A program made the translations under genes and the position numbers. Positions 18,871 to 27,717 of a stretch of DNA of 42,621 bases are shown piece by piece (within the stretch, counting starts at the first letter, position 1; the number at the start of each line of letters is the position of its first letter). This stretch comes from Myxococcales bacterium (GTDB lineage Bacteria > Myxococcota > Myxococcia > Myxococcales > Myxococcaceae): NCBI GenBank assembly GCA_016191815.1, contig JACPVI010000066.1, positions 1 to 42,621 of the forward strand, given 5' to 3'. The notes under the pieces are model-generated. The model searched no databases. It worked only from the letters and a program-made list of their open reading frames with translations, and was not told the DNA's origin.

Positions 18871-20664
18871 ATGAGCACCAAGATTCGCCGGGAGGTTTCG
18901 GCAAGAGTCTCCCCGCCCAAGGCGCGGGCGCCGAAGGCGACCGCCACGGCAAAGCCGGACGCTGGCAGGGCGGCAGCAGCGAAGAAGGACTCCTTCGCCA
19001 AGGCCTCCGTGCAGACCTCGCAAGCGCCGGTGATCGCGGGCAAGGCCGGCCAGCTCGGCACGCGGAGGACCAGCTGGTTCGACACCCTGAGCCGCGCGGC
19101 GGATCGGCTGGGCGGAGCGCTCCGGCAGGGCGGAAGGCTGGTGGAGAGCGCCGCTCGTGCGCTCGACGGCAAGCTGCCGCTGGCCCCCGCGGTCCGCGAG
19201 GTTGGCCGTTCGGCGCGGGCTTTGGGCCGGACCGTCGCCGACTCTCCGGAGCGCACCGTCGCCGCCGCCGGGCAAGTGGCGGCGCAAGCCACGAAAATCG
19301 GTCAGGACGGGCTGAGGCTTTTGGGCGAGGCGCAAAGGCTCACCAACCCGCTCGTGGACGGAACCCAGCGCGCGCTTCAGACGCTCGGCAGGGGTGCCGC
19401 GGGTATCGCGGACGCCGCGAAGGAATTCGCCGGCCAGGTGCTCTCGGCGGCGGACTACCGCAGGAACATCGACGCCCTCGGCAAGGGAGACAAGTACACC
19501 CTGGGCCTGGGCGGCTCGGCCAGCGCCGAGGGGGTGAAGCTCTACGGCAAGGGGCAGATCGAGGTCGCCCGTGGCGACGACGGCAAGTACACCGTCTCGG
19601 TCGACGGCGAGCTGGGCGGAGGCCTGTACGGAGAGCTGGGCGGGAAGGCGGGCGCGAAGGCCTCGGCCGAGGCGTCGGCGCTGCTCGGGGTAGGCGGCAA
19701 GGTGGAGATGAAGTTCGACACCGCCGAGGAGGCCAAGCGGGCGACGGAGATCCTCCTCCGGCAGGCGGCGGTCTCGGCGATCCAATCCTCGCCGGTGGGC
19801 GCCGCGGTGGGGCCGGTGGTGCAGGCGACGGTCGCACCCTCCGCCGAGGAGATGCGCTTCCTCACCAGCAAGGTGAGCGCGGTGGAGCTTCGCGGGAACG
19901 CCGCCGCGGAGCTGGCCGGCACGCTGGGGGTGCGCGAGCAGGGGATCGCCACTGCCGGCCTGTTCGGCTCGGCGAAGGTGAAGGGCGAGGTGGCCGCCCG
20001 CATCGAGCTCTCCCCCGGCAAGCCGCCGGAGGTGGTGATCAAGCAGACCTTCTCCGGCGAGGTGGCCGGCGGGGGCGGGCTCAAGCTGGGTGGCGACGAC
20101 AACGGCTCGATGGCCTTCGCGGGCGGCAAGGCCCAGGGGAAGGTGGAGCTGGAGAGCAGGGTGGCGCTCCCCGCCGGCGTGGATCCGTCGTCGCTCCTGA
20201 GCGATCCGGTGGGCACGATTCGGGCCGCGGCGGTGCAGATGGGCGAGTCGGTGCAGCACAAGCTGACCGTGGGACTGGACGGCCAGGGCAACTTCCTGGG
20301 GAACGCGGGCGGTCTGAGCGCCGAGGTGAGCTTCACCGGCAAGCCGACCGAGATCCTCCGCAGCGGCGCGGTAGCCAAGGCGCTCGGGGGAGACATCGAG
20401 GGGGCGCTGGCGGCGGCGGGCGAGGGGGTGCCGGTCGAGGCCAAGGTAGTGCCGTACACCCAGGTGGGCCTCTCCTTGAGCCCGGGGGTGAGCATCATGG
20501 GCTTCGGGGTCGGCCTGGAGGTGGAGGCCACCCGGCGCGACGTCTCCGACACCCCGATCTGGGAGTACAGGGGGAACGCCGCCCAGGCCGCGCGGGAGCT
20601 GCATGAGCGCGCCATGCTCGTGCCCAAAGGCCCAGCCGTGCCCCCGATGCCGCTGCGCGGGTAG
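18871..20664 (+). CDS. Orphan Gly/Ala-rich protein, helical N-half and beta-rich C-half
   Basis: A 597-residue protein with no family I can name. The ATG at 18871 is preceded by GGGAG. Residues 1-60 are Lys/Ala/Pro-rich and look disordered, and there is no signal peptide. Residues 65-190 are amphipathic helix (LSRAADRLGGALRQGGRLVE, ALGRTVADSPERTVAAAGQV). From about 205 alternating Gly-rich strands dominate (YTLGLGGSASAEGVKLYGKG, YTVSVDGELGGGLYGELGG), with EEAKRATEILLRQAA between. It resembles large uncharacterised proteins seen in myxobacterial genomes. With the preceding gene it forms a same-strand pair. Export by a signal-independent route, or a structural or toxin-like role, are guesses. 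Confidence 0.8.
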   Translation: MSTKIRREVSARVSPPKARAPKATATAKPDAGRAAAAKKDSFAKASVQTSQAPVIAGKAGQLGTRRTSWFDTLSRAADRLGGALRQGGRLVESAARALDGKLPLAPAVREVGRSARALGRTVADSPERTVAAAGQVAAQATKIGQDGLRLLGEAQRLTNPLVDGTQRALQTLGRGAAGIADAAKEFAGQVLSAADYRRNIDALGKGDKYTLGLGGSASAEGVKLYGKGQIEVARGDDGKYTVSVDGELGGGLYGELGGKAGAKASAEASALLGVGGKVEMKFDTAEEAKRATEILLRQAAVSAIQSSPVGAAVGPVVQATVAPSAEEMRFLTSKVSAVELRGNAAAELAGTLGVREQGIATAGLFGSAKVKGEVAARIELSPGKPPEVVIKQTFSGEVAGGGGLKLGGDDNGSMAFAGGKAQGKVELESRVALPAGVDPSSLLSDPVGTIRAAAVQMGESVQHKLTVGLDGQGNFLGNAGGLSAEVSFTGKPTEILRSGAVAKALGGDIEGALAAAGEGVPVEAKVVPYTQVGLSLSPGVSIMGFGVGLEVEATRRDVSDTPIWEYRGNAAQAARELHERAMLVPKGPAVPPMPLRG

Positions 20665-20680
20665 AGTCGGGCCGCCCCAG

Positions 20681-23600
20681 CTAGCGCCAGCTCCGAGGAC
20701 GGACGGGGGGCCGTGCCCGTCGAGCGGACCCCCTCCTTCCGCGCGGCGCCTCGTCGCCTACCCGAAGGCGCTCGAGCCCTTCGCCCGGCGCCGGCGCGAT
20801 CCCGTCCAGCGAGAGCTGCCTTAGCTCGCGCACCTTGAGGTTCACCACCTTCCCCGAGCGCTCCACCCTCCCCTCGCCGTACAGCAGCACCGAGCGGGTG
20901 ATCTCCTTGCGGAACGGCTCGAAGAGCTGCGGCTCCACGATCAAGTTGGCGATGCCGGTCTCGTCCTCCAAAGAGAGGAAGGAGAAGCCCTTGGCGGTGG
21001 GCGGGCGCTGCCGGACGATCACCATCCCTCCCACCCTTGCCTCCACGCCCGCGCGCGAGCGGGCGAGCTGGGCGGCGGTGAGCGCGCCCATCCGGTCGAG
21101 CAGCGGCCTGAGCAGCGACACCGGGTGCTGCTCCAAGGACAGCCCCACCGCCTCGAAGTCGGTGCTCACCCGCTCCGCTGCCGAGAGCGGAGGCAGCTCC
21201 ACCTCCGTCTCGTCCATCGGCAGGCCGAAGAAGAGGTCCTCCTCCTCCAGCGGCCCCAAAGCCTGGATCTCCCACAGGGCTTCCCTCCGCCCGCTGGAGA
21301 TCGAGCCCAGCGCCCCCGAGAGCGCCAGCCGGCACAGCTCGTGCCTGGGCACCTGGGCCCTCCGGGCCAGATCCCCGATGGAGAGATAGCCGCCATGGCG
21401 CGCCGCCTCGATGCGCCTCGCGGTCTCCTCGCGGAGGCCCTTCACCAGCCGCATTCCCAGGCGGAGCGCGGGGGCACGCCCTCGGGCGCGTGAACCGCCG
21501 TGCACGTTCCCGCCGCCCGTACCCGTTCCCGTCCCCGGGCCCGAAGCCGCACCCGGTCCCGGTCCCGAACCCGGCGGTTCCACTCCGTCAATAGTCAGCT
21601 CCAGCGTGCAGTCCCAGCCAGAACGCTGGACATCGATCCGCCGTACCTCGACCCCGTGCCGGCGGGCGTCGTCCACCAGGGTATGGGCGGCGTAGAAGCC
21701 CATCGGCTGCGAGTTGATGAGCGCCGCGGTGAACGCCGCCGGGAAGTAGCGCTTGAGGTACGCCGAGGCGTAGGCGATCAGCGCGAAGGAGGCGGAGTGG
21801 CTCTCCGGGAAGCCGTAGTGGGCGAAGCCCTGGAACTGCTTGAAGCAGGTGTCGGCGAACTCGGGCGGGTAGCCGCGCTCCTGGCAGCCCTTGCGGAAGC
21901 GCTCCTGGTAAGGGGCGAGCAGCTCCATCGCCCGCTTGTGCGAGAGGATGCGGCGGAGGTTGTCCGCCTCTCCGGTGGAGAAGCCCGCCGCCACCATCGC
22001 CAGCTTCATCGCCTGCTCCTGGAAGAGCGGCACCCCCAGGGTCTTCTGGAGGATCTCCCGCACCGCCTCCGAGGGGTAGCTCACCGCCTCCAGCCCGTCG
22101 CGCCGGCGGATGTAGGGGTGCACCATGTCGCCGATGATCGGCCCCGGCCGGATGATCGCCACCTCGATCACCAGGTCGTAGAAGGTCCTCGGCCGGAGCC
22201 TGGGCAGCATCGCCATCTGGGCCCGGCTCTCGATCTGGAAGACGCCGATGGTGTCGGCCTCGCAGATCATCTCGTAGACCTTCGGATCCTCCGGGGGGAT
22301 GGTGGCCATCGACAGCTCCACCCCGTAGTGCTCGCGCAGGTAGCCGAAGGCCTTGGCCATCACGGTGAGCATCCCCAGCCCCAGCAGGTCGACCTTGAGG
22401 ATGCCGATGGCGTTGAGGTCGTCCTTCTCCCACTGCACCACGGTGCGGTCCTTCATCGCCGCGTTCTCGATCGGGATGAGCTCGGTGAGCGCCCCCTGGG
22501 TGATCACGAAGCCCCCCACGTGGATGGAGAGGTGCCGGGGCGTCCCCTCGAGCTGGCTGGCCAGCTCCACCGTGCGCTGCACCTTGGGATCCAACGGCGA
22601 GAGCCCCGCCTCTAACAACAGCTCGGGGGTGAGCCCCGCCTGCGCGTGCTCCACCACCTTCGAGAGCCGGTCCACCTGGTCCAGGGACAGCCCGAGCGCT
22701 TTGCCCACCTCGCGGTGCGCCAGCTTCCCCCGGTAGCAGATCACCTCGCAGACCATCGCGGCGCGGTGGCGCCCGTGCTTCTGGTAGACGTACTGGAGCA
22801 CCTCCTCGCGCCGCTCGTGCTCGAAGTCCACGTCGATGTCCGGCGGCTCGCCGCGCTCGGCAGAGAGGAAGCGCTCGAAGAGCAGGTCCATCCGCACCGG
22901 GTCGATGGCGGTGATCTGCAACGCGTAGCAGACCGCCGAGTTGGCCGCCGAGCCGCGCCCCTGGCAGAGGATGCCCTTCTCGCGGGCGAAGCGGACGATG
23001 TCCCACAAGGCCAAAAAGTAGCCGGCGAAGCCCAGCTTCTCGATCAGGGCCAGCTCCTTGTCGATCTGCCGTTCCACCTCCGGCGGCACTCCCAGCGGGT
23101 AGCGGACGGCCAGCCCCTCGCGGGTGAGGTGGCCGAGGTAGCTCTGGGGGGTGAAGCCTTTCGGGAGGGACTCCTCGGAGAAGCAGTAGCGCAGCTCTTC
23201 CAGGCTGAAGCGGCAGGAGTCGGCGATCTCCATGGTGCGGCCGACCGCCTCGGGGAGATCGTCGAACAGCCGGGCCATCTCCTCTGGGCCCTTGAGGGTG
23301 CGCTCGGCGTTGGGGAAGAGGCGCCGGCCGGCCTCATCGAGGGTGGTCCCCAGCCGGATGGCGGTGAGCACGTCCTGGAGCGGCTGGCGCCTCCGCGCGT
23401 GGGTGTGCACGTCGTTGTGGGCGCAAGCGGGCACCTCGAGGGCGGCGGCGAGGGCGAGCGCGCGCCTAAGACGCGACTCGTCGTCGGCGGCGAGGAAGCG
23501 GGAGACCCCCACGTAGAAGCGGCCGGGGAAGGCCTCGGCGATCGGCGCCACCTGCTTCGCCTCGGCGGGCGAGGGCAAGAGGGCGATGAGCCCCTTCGAG

Positions 23601-23938
23601 CGGGAGGCCAGCTCGCGCCAGGAGAGTCCGGCCTCGCCCTTGGGGTGCCCAAGGCGGCTTTGGGAGAGGAGCTGGCAGAGGTTCTGGTAGCCTTTGAGGC
23701 TCTCCACGTAGACGCACAAGGGCGGCGCGTCGGTGAGGGTGAGGCGGCTGGCGACGAGGAAGCGGGTCTTCGTCTCCCGGGCGAAGAGGTGGGCCTTGAC
23801 CGCCGCGTAGAGGCCGTCGCCATCGGTGATCGCCAGGGCGGACAGCCCGAGCGACTGGGCGAAGGCAAGTAGCTCCTCAGGGTGGCAGGCGCCCTCGAGG
23901 AAGGAGAAGTTCGAGCGGCAGCAAAGCTCGGCATACAC
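20681..23938 (-). CDS. dnaE2: Error-prone DNA polymerase III alpha (translesion)
   Basis: A 1085-residue C-family polymerase used in SOS mutagenesis with ImuA and ImuB. The PHP domain is N-terminal (SNFSFLEGACHPEELLAFA, ITDGDGLY). The palm carries GRGSAANSAVCY and the catalytic carboxylates in PDIDVDFEHERR near residues 363-374. An OB-fold lies near the end (VEARVGGMVIVRQRPPTAKG). Between the core and the C-terminal part is a Gly/Pro/Thr low-complexity insert around residues 783-812. The start is the GTG at 23938; an in-frame TAG lies four codons upstream, so no longer form exists. There is no clear ribosome site. A LexA-like box lies 12 bases upstream. imuB and imuA are on the same strand further upstream, separated by an opposing gene. 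Confidence 0.96.
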   Translation of the reverse strand: MYAELCCRSNFSFLEGACHPEELLAFAQSLGLSALAITDGDGLYAAVKAHLFARETKTRFLVASRLTLTDAPPLCVYVESLKGYQNLCQLLSQSRLGHPKGEAGLSWRELASRSKGLIALLPSPAEAKQVAPIAEAFPGRFYVGVSRFLAADDESRLRRALALAAALEVPACAHNDVHTHARRRQPLQDVLTAIRLGTTLDEAGRRLFPNAERTLKGPEEMARLFDDLPEAVGRTMEIADSCRFSLEELRYCFSEESLPKGFTPQSYLGHLTREGLAVRYPLGVPPEVERQIDKELALIEKLGFAGYFLALWDIVRFAREKGILCQGRGSAANSAVCYALQITAIDPVRMDLLFERFLSAERGEPPDIDVDFEHERREEVLQYVYQKHGRHRAAMVCEVICYRGKLAHREVGKALGLSLDQVDRLSKVVEHAQAGLTPELLLEAGLSPLDPKVQRTVELASQLEGTPRHLSIHVGGFVITQGALTELIPIENAAMKDRTVVQWEKDDLNAIGILKVDLLGLGMLTVMAKAFGYLREHYGVELSMATIPPEDPKVYEMICEADTIGVFQIESRAQMAMLPRLRPRTFYDLVIEVAIIRPGPIIGDMVHPYIRRRDGLEAVSYPSEAVREILQKTLGVPLFQEQAMKLAMVAAGFSTGEADNLRRILSHKRAMELLAPYQERFRKGCQERGYPPEFADTCFKQFQGFAHYGFPESHSASFALIAYASAYLKRYFPAAFTAALINSQPMGFYAAHTLVDDARRHGVEVRRIDVQRSGWDCTLELTIDGVEPPGSGPGPGAASGPGTGTGTGGGNVHGGSRARGRAPALRLGMRLVKGLREETARRIEAARHGGYLSIGDLARRAQVPRHELCRLALSGALGSISSGRREALWEIQALGPLEEEDLFFGLPMDETEVELPPLSAAERVSTDFEAVGLSLEQHPVSLLRPLLDRMGALTAAQLARSRAGVEARVGGMVIVRQRPPTAKGFSFLSLEDETGIANLIVEPQLFEPFRKEITRSVLLYGEGRVERSGKVVNLKVRELRQLSLDGIAPAPGEGLERLRVGDEAPRGRRGSARRARPPVRPRSWR

Positions 23939-23950
23939 CCGAGGAAGCTA

Positions 23951-23967
23951 CTGCACGCGCGTTCAGC
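23951..23967 (-). promoter_or_regulatory. LexA-like SOS box upstream of dnaE2
   Basis: CTGCACGCGCGTTCAGC on the plus strand fits every position of the consensus I recall for M. xanthus LexA (CTRHAMRYBYGTTCAGS). It lies 12 bases before the dnaE2 GTG, where it would cover the promoter or the transcript start. The match was made by eye from remembered consensus; the coincidence with an SOS polymerase gene is strong support. Confidence 0.75.
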
Positions 23968-24389
23968 TCGCAAGCGCCGGCGGGCCGGCTAGTGCCGGAG
24001 GCAGCGCAGCGCGAGCCCCGCCTCCAGGTGGAGCTTGAGCGCCTGAGCGTCAGCCCGATGACGACTGGGATCCTTGCGCCCTGCCGGAGGCGACGGCTGT
24101 GCCGAGGTCGAGCTGCATCTGCTCGCCATCGGCAGCGGCTTCCGCGCGCGTCCCGCGAGGCCGCCGCCCGACAGTCGGTGAGGTTGAGGATCTGCGATTC
24201 GTTGGCGGACCATGCAAGATCAGAGGGCGCCCGCGCCGCGTTCGGGCTTGCCCGCGCCGAAGAAACCCGCTTCGATCAGTCTTCTGGGCAAGCGGCCGCC
24301 ATCGAAGGCGACCGAAGAAGCCCGCCTCGGGGCCGGCCGAGACGGCGCAAGAGCCGCCTCGTCCGATCTCGGGCGGCACTGGGGGGGCC
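23968..24389. other. Intergenic stretch between divergent dnaE2 and the Cys-rich lipoprotein gene
   Basis: About 420 bases follow the LexA-like box before the lipoprotein ATG at 24390. Short frames on both strands have no recognisable domain and no ribosome site. It should contain the lipoprotein promoter, but I cannot point to convincing -35/-10 elements. Decayed coding sequence is possible: on the minus strand two frames give short plausible peptide ends, but this is too weak to call a gene. Confidence 0.4.
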
Positions 24390-26027
24390 ATGCTTCGCAC
24401 CATCACTGCCGCCGCCGTCGTCCTGGTGGCGTTGGCCGCTCCGGCTTGCAGCTGCGGCGCGCGCATGAGCCCCGAAGATGCGGCAAAGGCCTGTGTGGTC
24501 TTGCAAGCGTGCTTCCCCAACGAATGGCGCAGCGGCATGTTCGGACGGAACCTCTCGCGCTGTGCGACGGGGGGGGACTTGCTGCCGCCCTCTCCCGGCG
24601 CTCTCACCGGCGATCAGCCCATCGTCACCGGCCTGGAGCGGCCGCTGTTCGACATCTACCGATGCGTCCTCGGGGCGGGTGGCGACTGCAACAAGGCCGC
24701 TCTCTGCTTCGGCCGGGCGGGGACGAGCGGAAGCTGCTCGCCCCCGAAGTCGCTGGAGAGCGGCACCTGCAACGGCCAGGTGCTCTCCGGCTGCAGCGCG
24801 GACGGCTTCGCGTTCAGCGTCGATTGCGCGAGCTATGGTGGCACCTGCCACGAGGACTCGATCTTCTTCGCCCGGGTGAGCGTGTGCGACGTCGGTGATT
24901 GTCCTTCGGCGATGCGCTGCCGGGGCTCCTGGGCGGAGACCTGCGTGGGCCCCGGGATGTGGCTGGCGGACTGCGGCGCCATCGGCCTTTCGTGCGCCGT
25001 GCCCCCGGATGGAGGCGGGGCCATCTGCGACACCGCGGCTTCCTGCGACGGAGGCCAGCCGACCTGCGAGGGCACCGTGGCCGTTGGCTGCAGCGGCGGC
25101 AAGCCGACCCGCCAGGACTGCGCCAGGGGGCCGACCATGCGGCGGTGCGAGGCCGGCAGCTGCACCGAAACCGGCAACGAGTGCGCCGTGGGAATAGACC
25201 CCGCCACCTGCGAAGGGAGCAAGGTCAAGCTGTGCCAGGACGGCTTTCACCGAACGGTCGATTGCACGGCGCTCGGCTTCGCCGGCTGCCAAGACGGGCG
25301 GTGCACCACCTCCCAGACGTGCGACGGCGGCGCGACGCCCGGCTGCGGGTGCGCGCCGACCACCTGCGCGGCAGAGGGCAAGAGCTGCGGAATCATCCCC
25401 GATGGCTGCGGCGGCTGGCTGAGCTGTGGCAGCTGCTCCTGGCCGCAGTCCTGCGGCGGCGGCGGCTCCCCCGGGGTGTGCGGGTGCGCGCCGAGGACCT
25501 GTGCCTCCGCGGGAAAGAACTGCGGCGCCCTCTCGGATGGGTGCGGGGCGACGCTCGACTGCGGGACCTGCACGCCACCCCAGACCTGCGGGGGTGGCGG
25601 CCCGAACGTCTGCGGCTCCGGGAGCTGCGTGCCGACGACCTGCGCCGCCACCGGCAAGAACTGCGGCCAGATCTCCGACGGCTGCGGCGCCACGCTGAGC
25701 TGCGGCCAGTGCACGTGGCCGGCCTCGTGCGGGGGCGGCGGCACCGCAAACGTGTGCGGCTGCTCCCGCCTCACCTGCGCCTCGCAGGGGTACAACTGCG
25801 GCACTGCTCCCGACGGCTGTGGCGGAGTCCTCTCTTGCGGAGTGTGCAACGGCGGAAGGACCTGCGGCGCCGGGGGCCAGAACCTCTGCGGCCGGGGCCC
25901 CTGTGCGCCGACCAGCTGCGCGGCTTCGGGCAAGAATTGCGGCCTCATCTCCGACGGCTGCAGCGCCACGCTCGACTGCGGTTCATGCCCCTCGCCCAAA
26001 GTCTGTGTCGCGAACGTCTGCCAGTGA
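24390..26027 (+). CDS. Cys-rich repeat lipoprotein
   Basis: A 545-residue secreted protein. The ATG at 24390 begins a signal sequence ending in LAAPACSCG, where the first Cys may be lipidated. The N-terminal 300 residues hold irregular Cys-pair modules (GNECAVGIDPATCEGSKVKLC style). The C-terminal 225 residues are five tandem modules of 41-47 residues, each with about eight Cys in the pattern C-P-TC-A-GKNCG-ISDGCG-TL-CG-C-CGGGG-CG. These are probably small disulfide-locked extracellular domains. No enzymatic motif is seen. The gene points opposite to the imuB and dnaE2 genes that flank it, splitting the mutagenesis cassette. A surface or adhesion role is a guess. Confidence 0.82.
   Translation: MLRTITAAAVVLVALAAPACSCGARMSPEDAAKACVVLQACFPNEWRSGMFGRNLSRCATGGDLLPPSPGALTGDQPIVTGLERPLFDIYRCVLGAGGDCNKAALCFGRAGTSGSCSPPKSLESGTCNGQVLSGCSADGFAFSVDCASYGGTCHEDSIFFARVSVCDVGDCPSAMRCRGSWAETCVGPGMWLADCGAIGLSCAVPPDGGGAICDTAASCDGGQPTCEGTVAVGCSGGKPTRQDCARGPTMRRCEAGSCTETGNECAVGIDPATCEGSKVKLCQDGFHRTVDCTALGFAGCQDGRCTTSQTCDGGATPGCGCAPTTCAAEGKSCGIIPDGCGGWLSCGSCSWPQSCGGGGSPGVCGCAPRTCASAGKNCGALSDGCGATLDCGTCTPPQTCGGGGPNVCGSGSCVPTTCAATGKNCGQISDGCGATLSCGQCTWPASCGGGGTANVCGCSRLTCASQGYNCGTAPDGCGGVLSCGVCNGGRTCGAGGQNLCGRGPCAPTSCAASGKNCGLISDGCSATLDCGSCPSPKVCVANVCQ
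25350..26024 (+). repeat. Five tandem Cys-rich coding repeats
   Basis: Units start at 25350, 25485, 25626, 25761 and 25902, each beginning with a TGC/TGT Cys codon, and measure 135, 141, 135, 141 and 123 bases. The first four alternate between 45 and 47 codons, which suggests growth by duplication of a two-unit block. The reading frame is kept through all units, so this is protein repeat, not a CRISPR or noncoding satellite. Confidence 0.85.
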
Positions 26028-26205
26028 GGGAGAAGGCGGCCGCCGTCTGCGCGCCGATGAGCCTCGCCTCGGCGGCCGTCGCCCCGCCAGCGAGCCCCGA
26101 TCCTCGAAGAGGCGACTCCTCGGCGAGGGTTGGCCCTCGGAACGGCCACGGTGCAGCCCCGCTCGTAGCCCCCGGGGGTTGCCGAGCCAGCCATGGTAAT
26201 GCGCT

Positions 26206-27711
26206 TCAATCGAACATCCCCTGCAGGTAGAAGCGCCCATCGCCGTCGCGGTAGAGCCACACCGGCCCGATGCCCTCGAGGTGCACCTGGTAGTAGTCGC
26301 GGACGAAGGGAGAGTCGGTCCACCACTCCCCGCAAAGCCGCTCCGGCCCGGCCATCGCCAACACCCGCCGCCGCTTCCCGAGCAACCGGGCGGAGAGGAT
26401 CTGCCCTTGCTCGCCCAGCTCGGCCTGTAGCTCCGCCGCCCGCGGGAAGAGCCTCGGGGGCCGGGCCAGCGAGGCCTCTCCATCCGGCGGCGGAGCCAAA
26501 GGCCCCAAAGCTTCGGCGGCGAGCCCCGATGGCCGCTCCGGAGGCCTGAACGCGCCGGGAGCGAAACCGCCCTCCGGCCGGTGGCGGTCCAAAAGCCGAG
26601 CCGAGAAGAGCGACTCTTGGCCCAGGGCGGTGCAAAGCCGCGAGAGCACCACCTCCAGGGCGGCGTCCCCGGTCGGCCCATCGCCCAGCGTAAGCTGCTG
26701 GCCGGGATCTTCGCAGTGCTCCTCCACCCGCACCCAGAGCGCGCCGATCGGCTTGTCCAAGGTGAGATCCGACAGCTGGTGCCGGGCGAGATCGAGGAGC
26801 AGCTTGGGCTGCGCCGAAGGCCGGGCCAAGGAAAGGGGCAGCTCGGCCTCCCCGGCGGGATCCAGCCTAAGCGTGAGCACGAGCCGCACCGCGGCGCGCT
26901 TTCGGCCGGCCAGGCGGGCCCCGAGCCTGTCCAGCACCGTCTTCAAGGCGAAGAGGAGCGGCTCCAGCGCCTCGGCGGGCCAGTCGAGGGAAATCCGCTC
27001 TTCGATCCGCTCGGGCAGCGCTTCGGCGGTGAACGGGGTGTCGTCCTCGCCGCGCGAGAGCCGTAGCGCCCGGAGGCCCTGGGCGCCCAGCCGGGCCACC
27101 ACCGCCCCCAGAGGGAGGGCCGCGGCCTCGCCCAGGGTGGTGAGCCCGAGCGAGGCGAGCGGGGAGGAGTCGTCCTCCTCCAGCGCGGCGAGGGGCAAGC
27201 TCGAGAGCGCCATGGCGCTCTCGTACACCTCCACGACTTCGATCGGCCGCTCGCCGTAGCGGGCCATCGCGCGGGCGGTGAAGCGCTGCGAGGCCAAAGC
27301 CGCCCGGGCCCGGTAGCCGAAGGCCGAGCAGATCTCCAAGGCGCGGCGGCAGAGGCCCTCCTCTCCGCCACAGAGGGCGGCGGCGGAGGCGTCGAGCCAC
27401 AGCCCATCGGGCGCGGACAGCTCGAAGGCGGGAGCGATGGCCAAGAGCGCCTCGCCCATCGAGAGGAGGGCGGCCCGCTCCGCCTGGGGCGAGAAGTCGA
27501 AGGCGGCCAGCTCCGGAGTCAGGGCGCGGGCGGAGGCGAGCGTCATGCCCGGGCGGACGCCCAGCTTGAGGGCGGCGGCAGAGGCGAAGGCCACCCGGCG
27601 CACGCCGCGGGCGTCCTCCACCAGGGCGAGAGGCTTTTTCGAGAGCGAGGGCGTCTCCACCACCCTTCGTTGGACGGGGAAGCGAGGCAGGTGGAGGTAG
27701 CACAGGCGCAC
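26206..27711 (-). CDS. imuB: ImuB, Y-family polymerase-like mutagenesis factor
   Basis: A 501-residue homologue of Y-family polymerases that lacks their catalytic carboxylates. The usual first Asp region reads MRLCYLHLPRFPVQ and the second acidic motif is absent. This is typical of ImuB, which bridges DnaE2 and the beta clamp. A clamp-binding-like QQLTLG lies near residue 337. The C-terminal part carries the conserved ImuB tail (PFVRDYYQVHLEGIGPVWLYRD). The stop of imuA lies six bases upstream of its ATG, so imuA-imuB form an operon driven from the LexA-like box ahead of imuA. Confidence 0.93.
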   Translation of the reverse strand: MRLCYLHLPRFPVQRRVVETPSLSKKPLALVEDARGVRRVAFASAAALKLGVRPGMTLASARALTPELAAFDFSPQAERAALLSMGEALLAIAPAFELSAPDGLWLDASAAALCGGEEGLCRRALEICSAFGYRARAALASQRFTARAMARYGERPIEVVEVYESAMALSSLPLAALEEDDSSPLASLGLTTLGEAAALPLGAVVARLGAQGLRALRLSRGEDDTPFTAEALPERIEERISLDWPAEALEPLLFALKTVLDRLGARLAGRKRAAVRLVLTLRLDPAGEAELPLSLARPSAQPKLLLDLARHQLSDLTLDKPIGALWVRVEEHCEDPGQQLTLGDGPTGDAALEVVLSRLCTALGQESLFSARLLDRHRPEGGFAPGAFRPPERPSGLAAEALGPLAPPPDGEASLARPPRLFPRAAELQAELGEQGQILSARLLGKRRRVLAMAGPERLCGEWWTDSPFVRDYYQVHLEGIGPVWLYRDGDGRFYLQGMFD

Positions 27712-27717
27712 GGCGCA

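Noticed and set aside
23989-24389. A small gene between dnaE2 and the Cys-rich lipoprotein gene
   Set aside because: Several short frames exist on both strands, but none has a ribosome site, a recognisable domain or a consistent start.
25350-26024. CRISPR-like direct repeats
   Set aside because: The repeat units are 123-141 bases, keep one reading frame and encode conserved Cys modules of a secreted protein. There are no short identical repeats with unique spacers.
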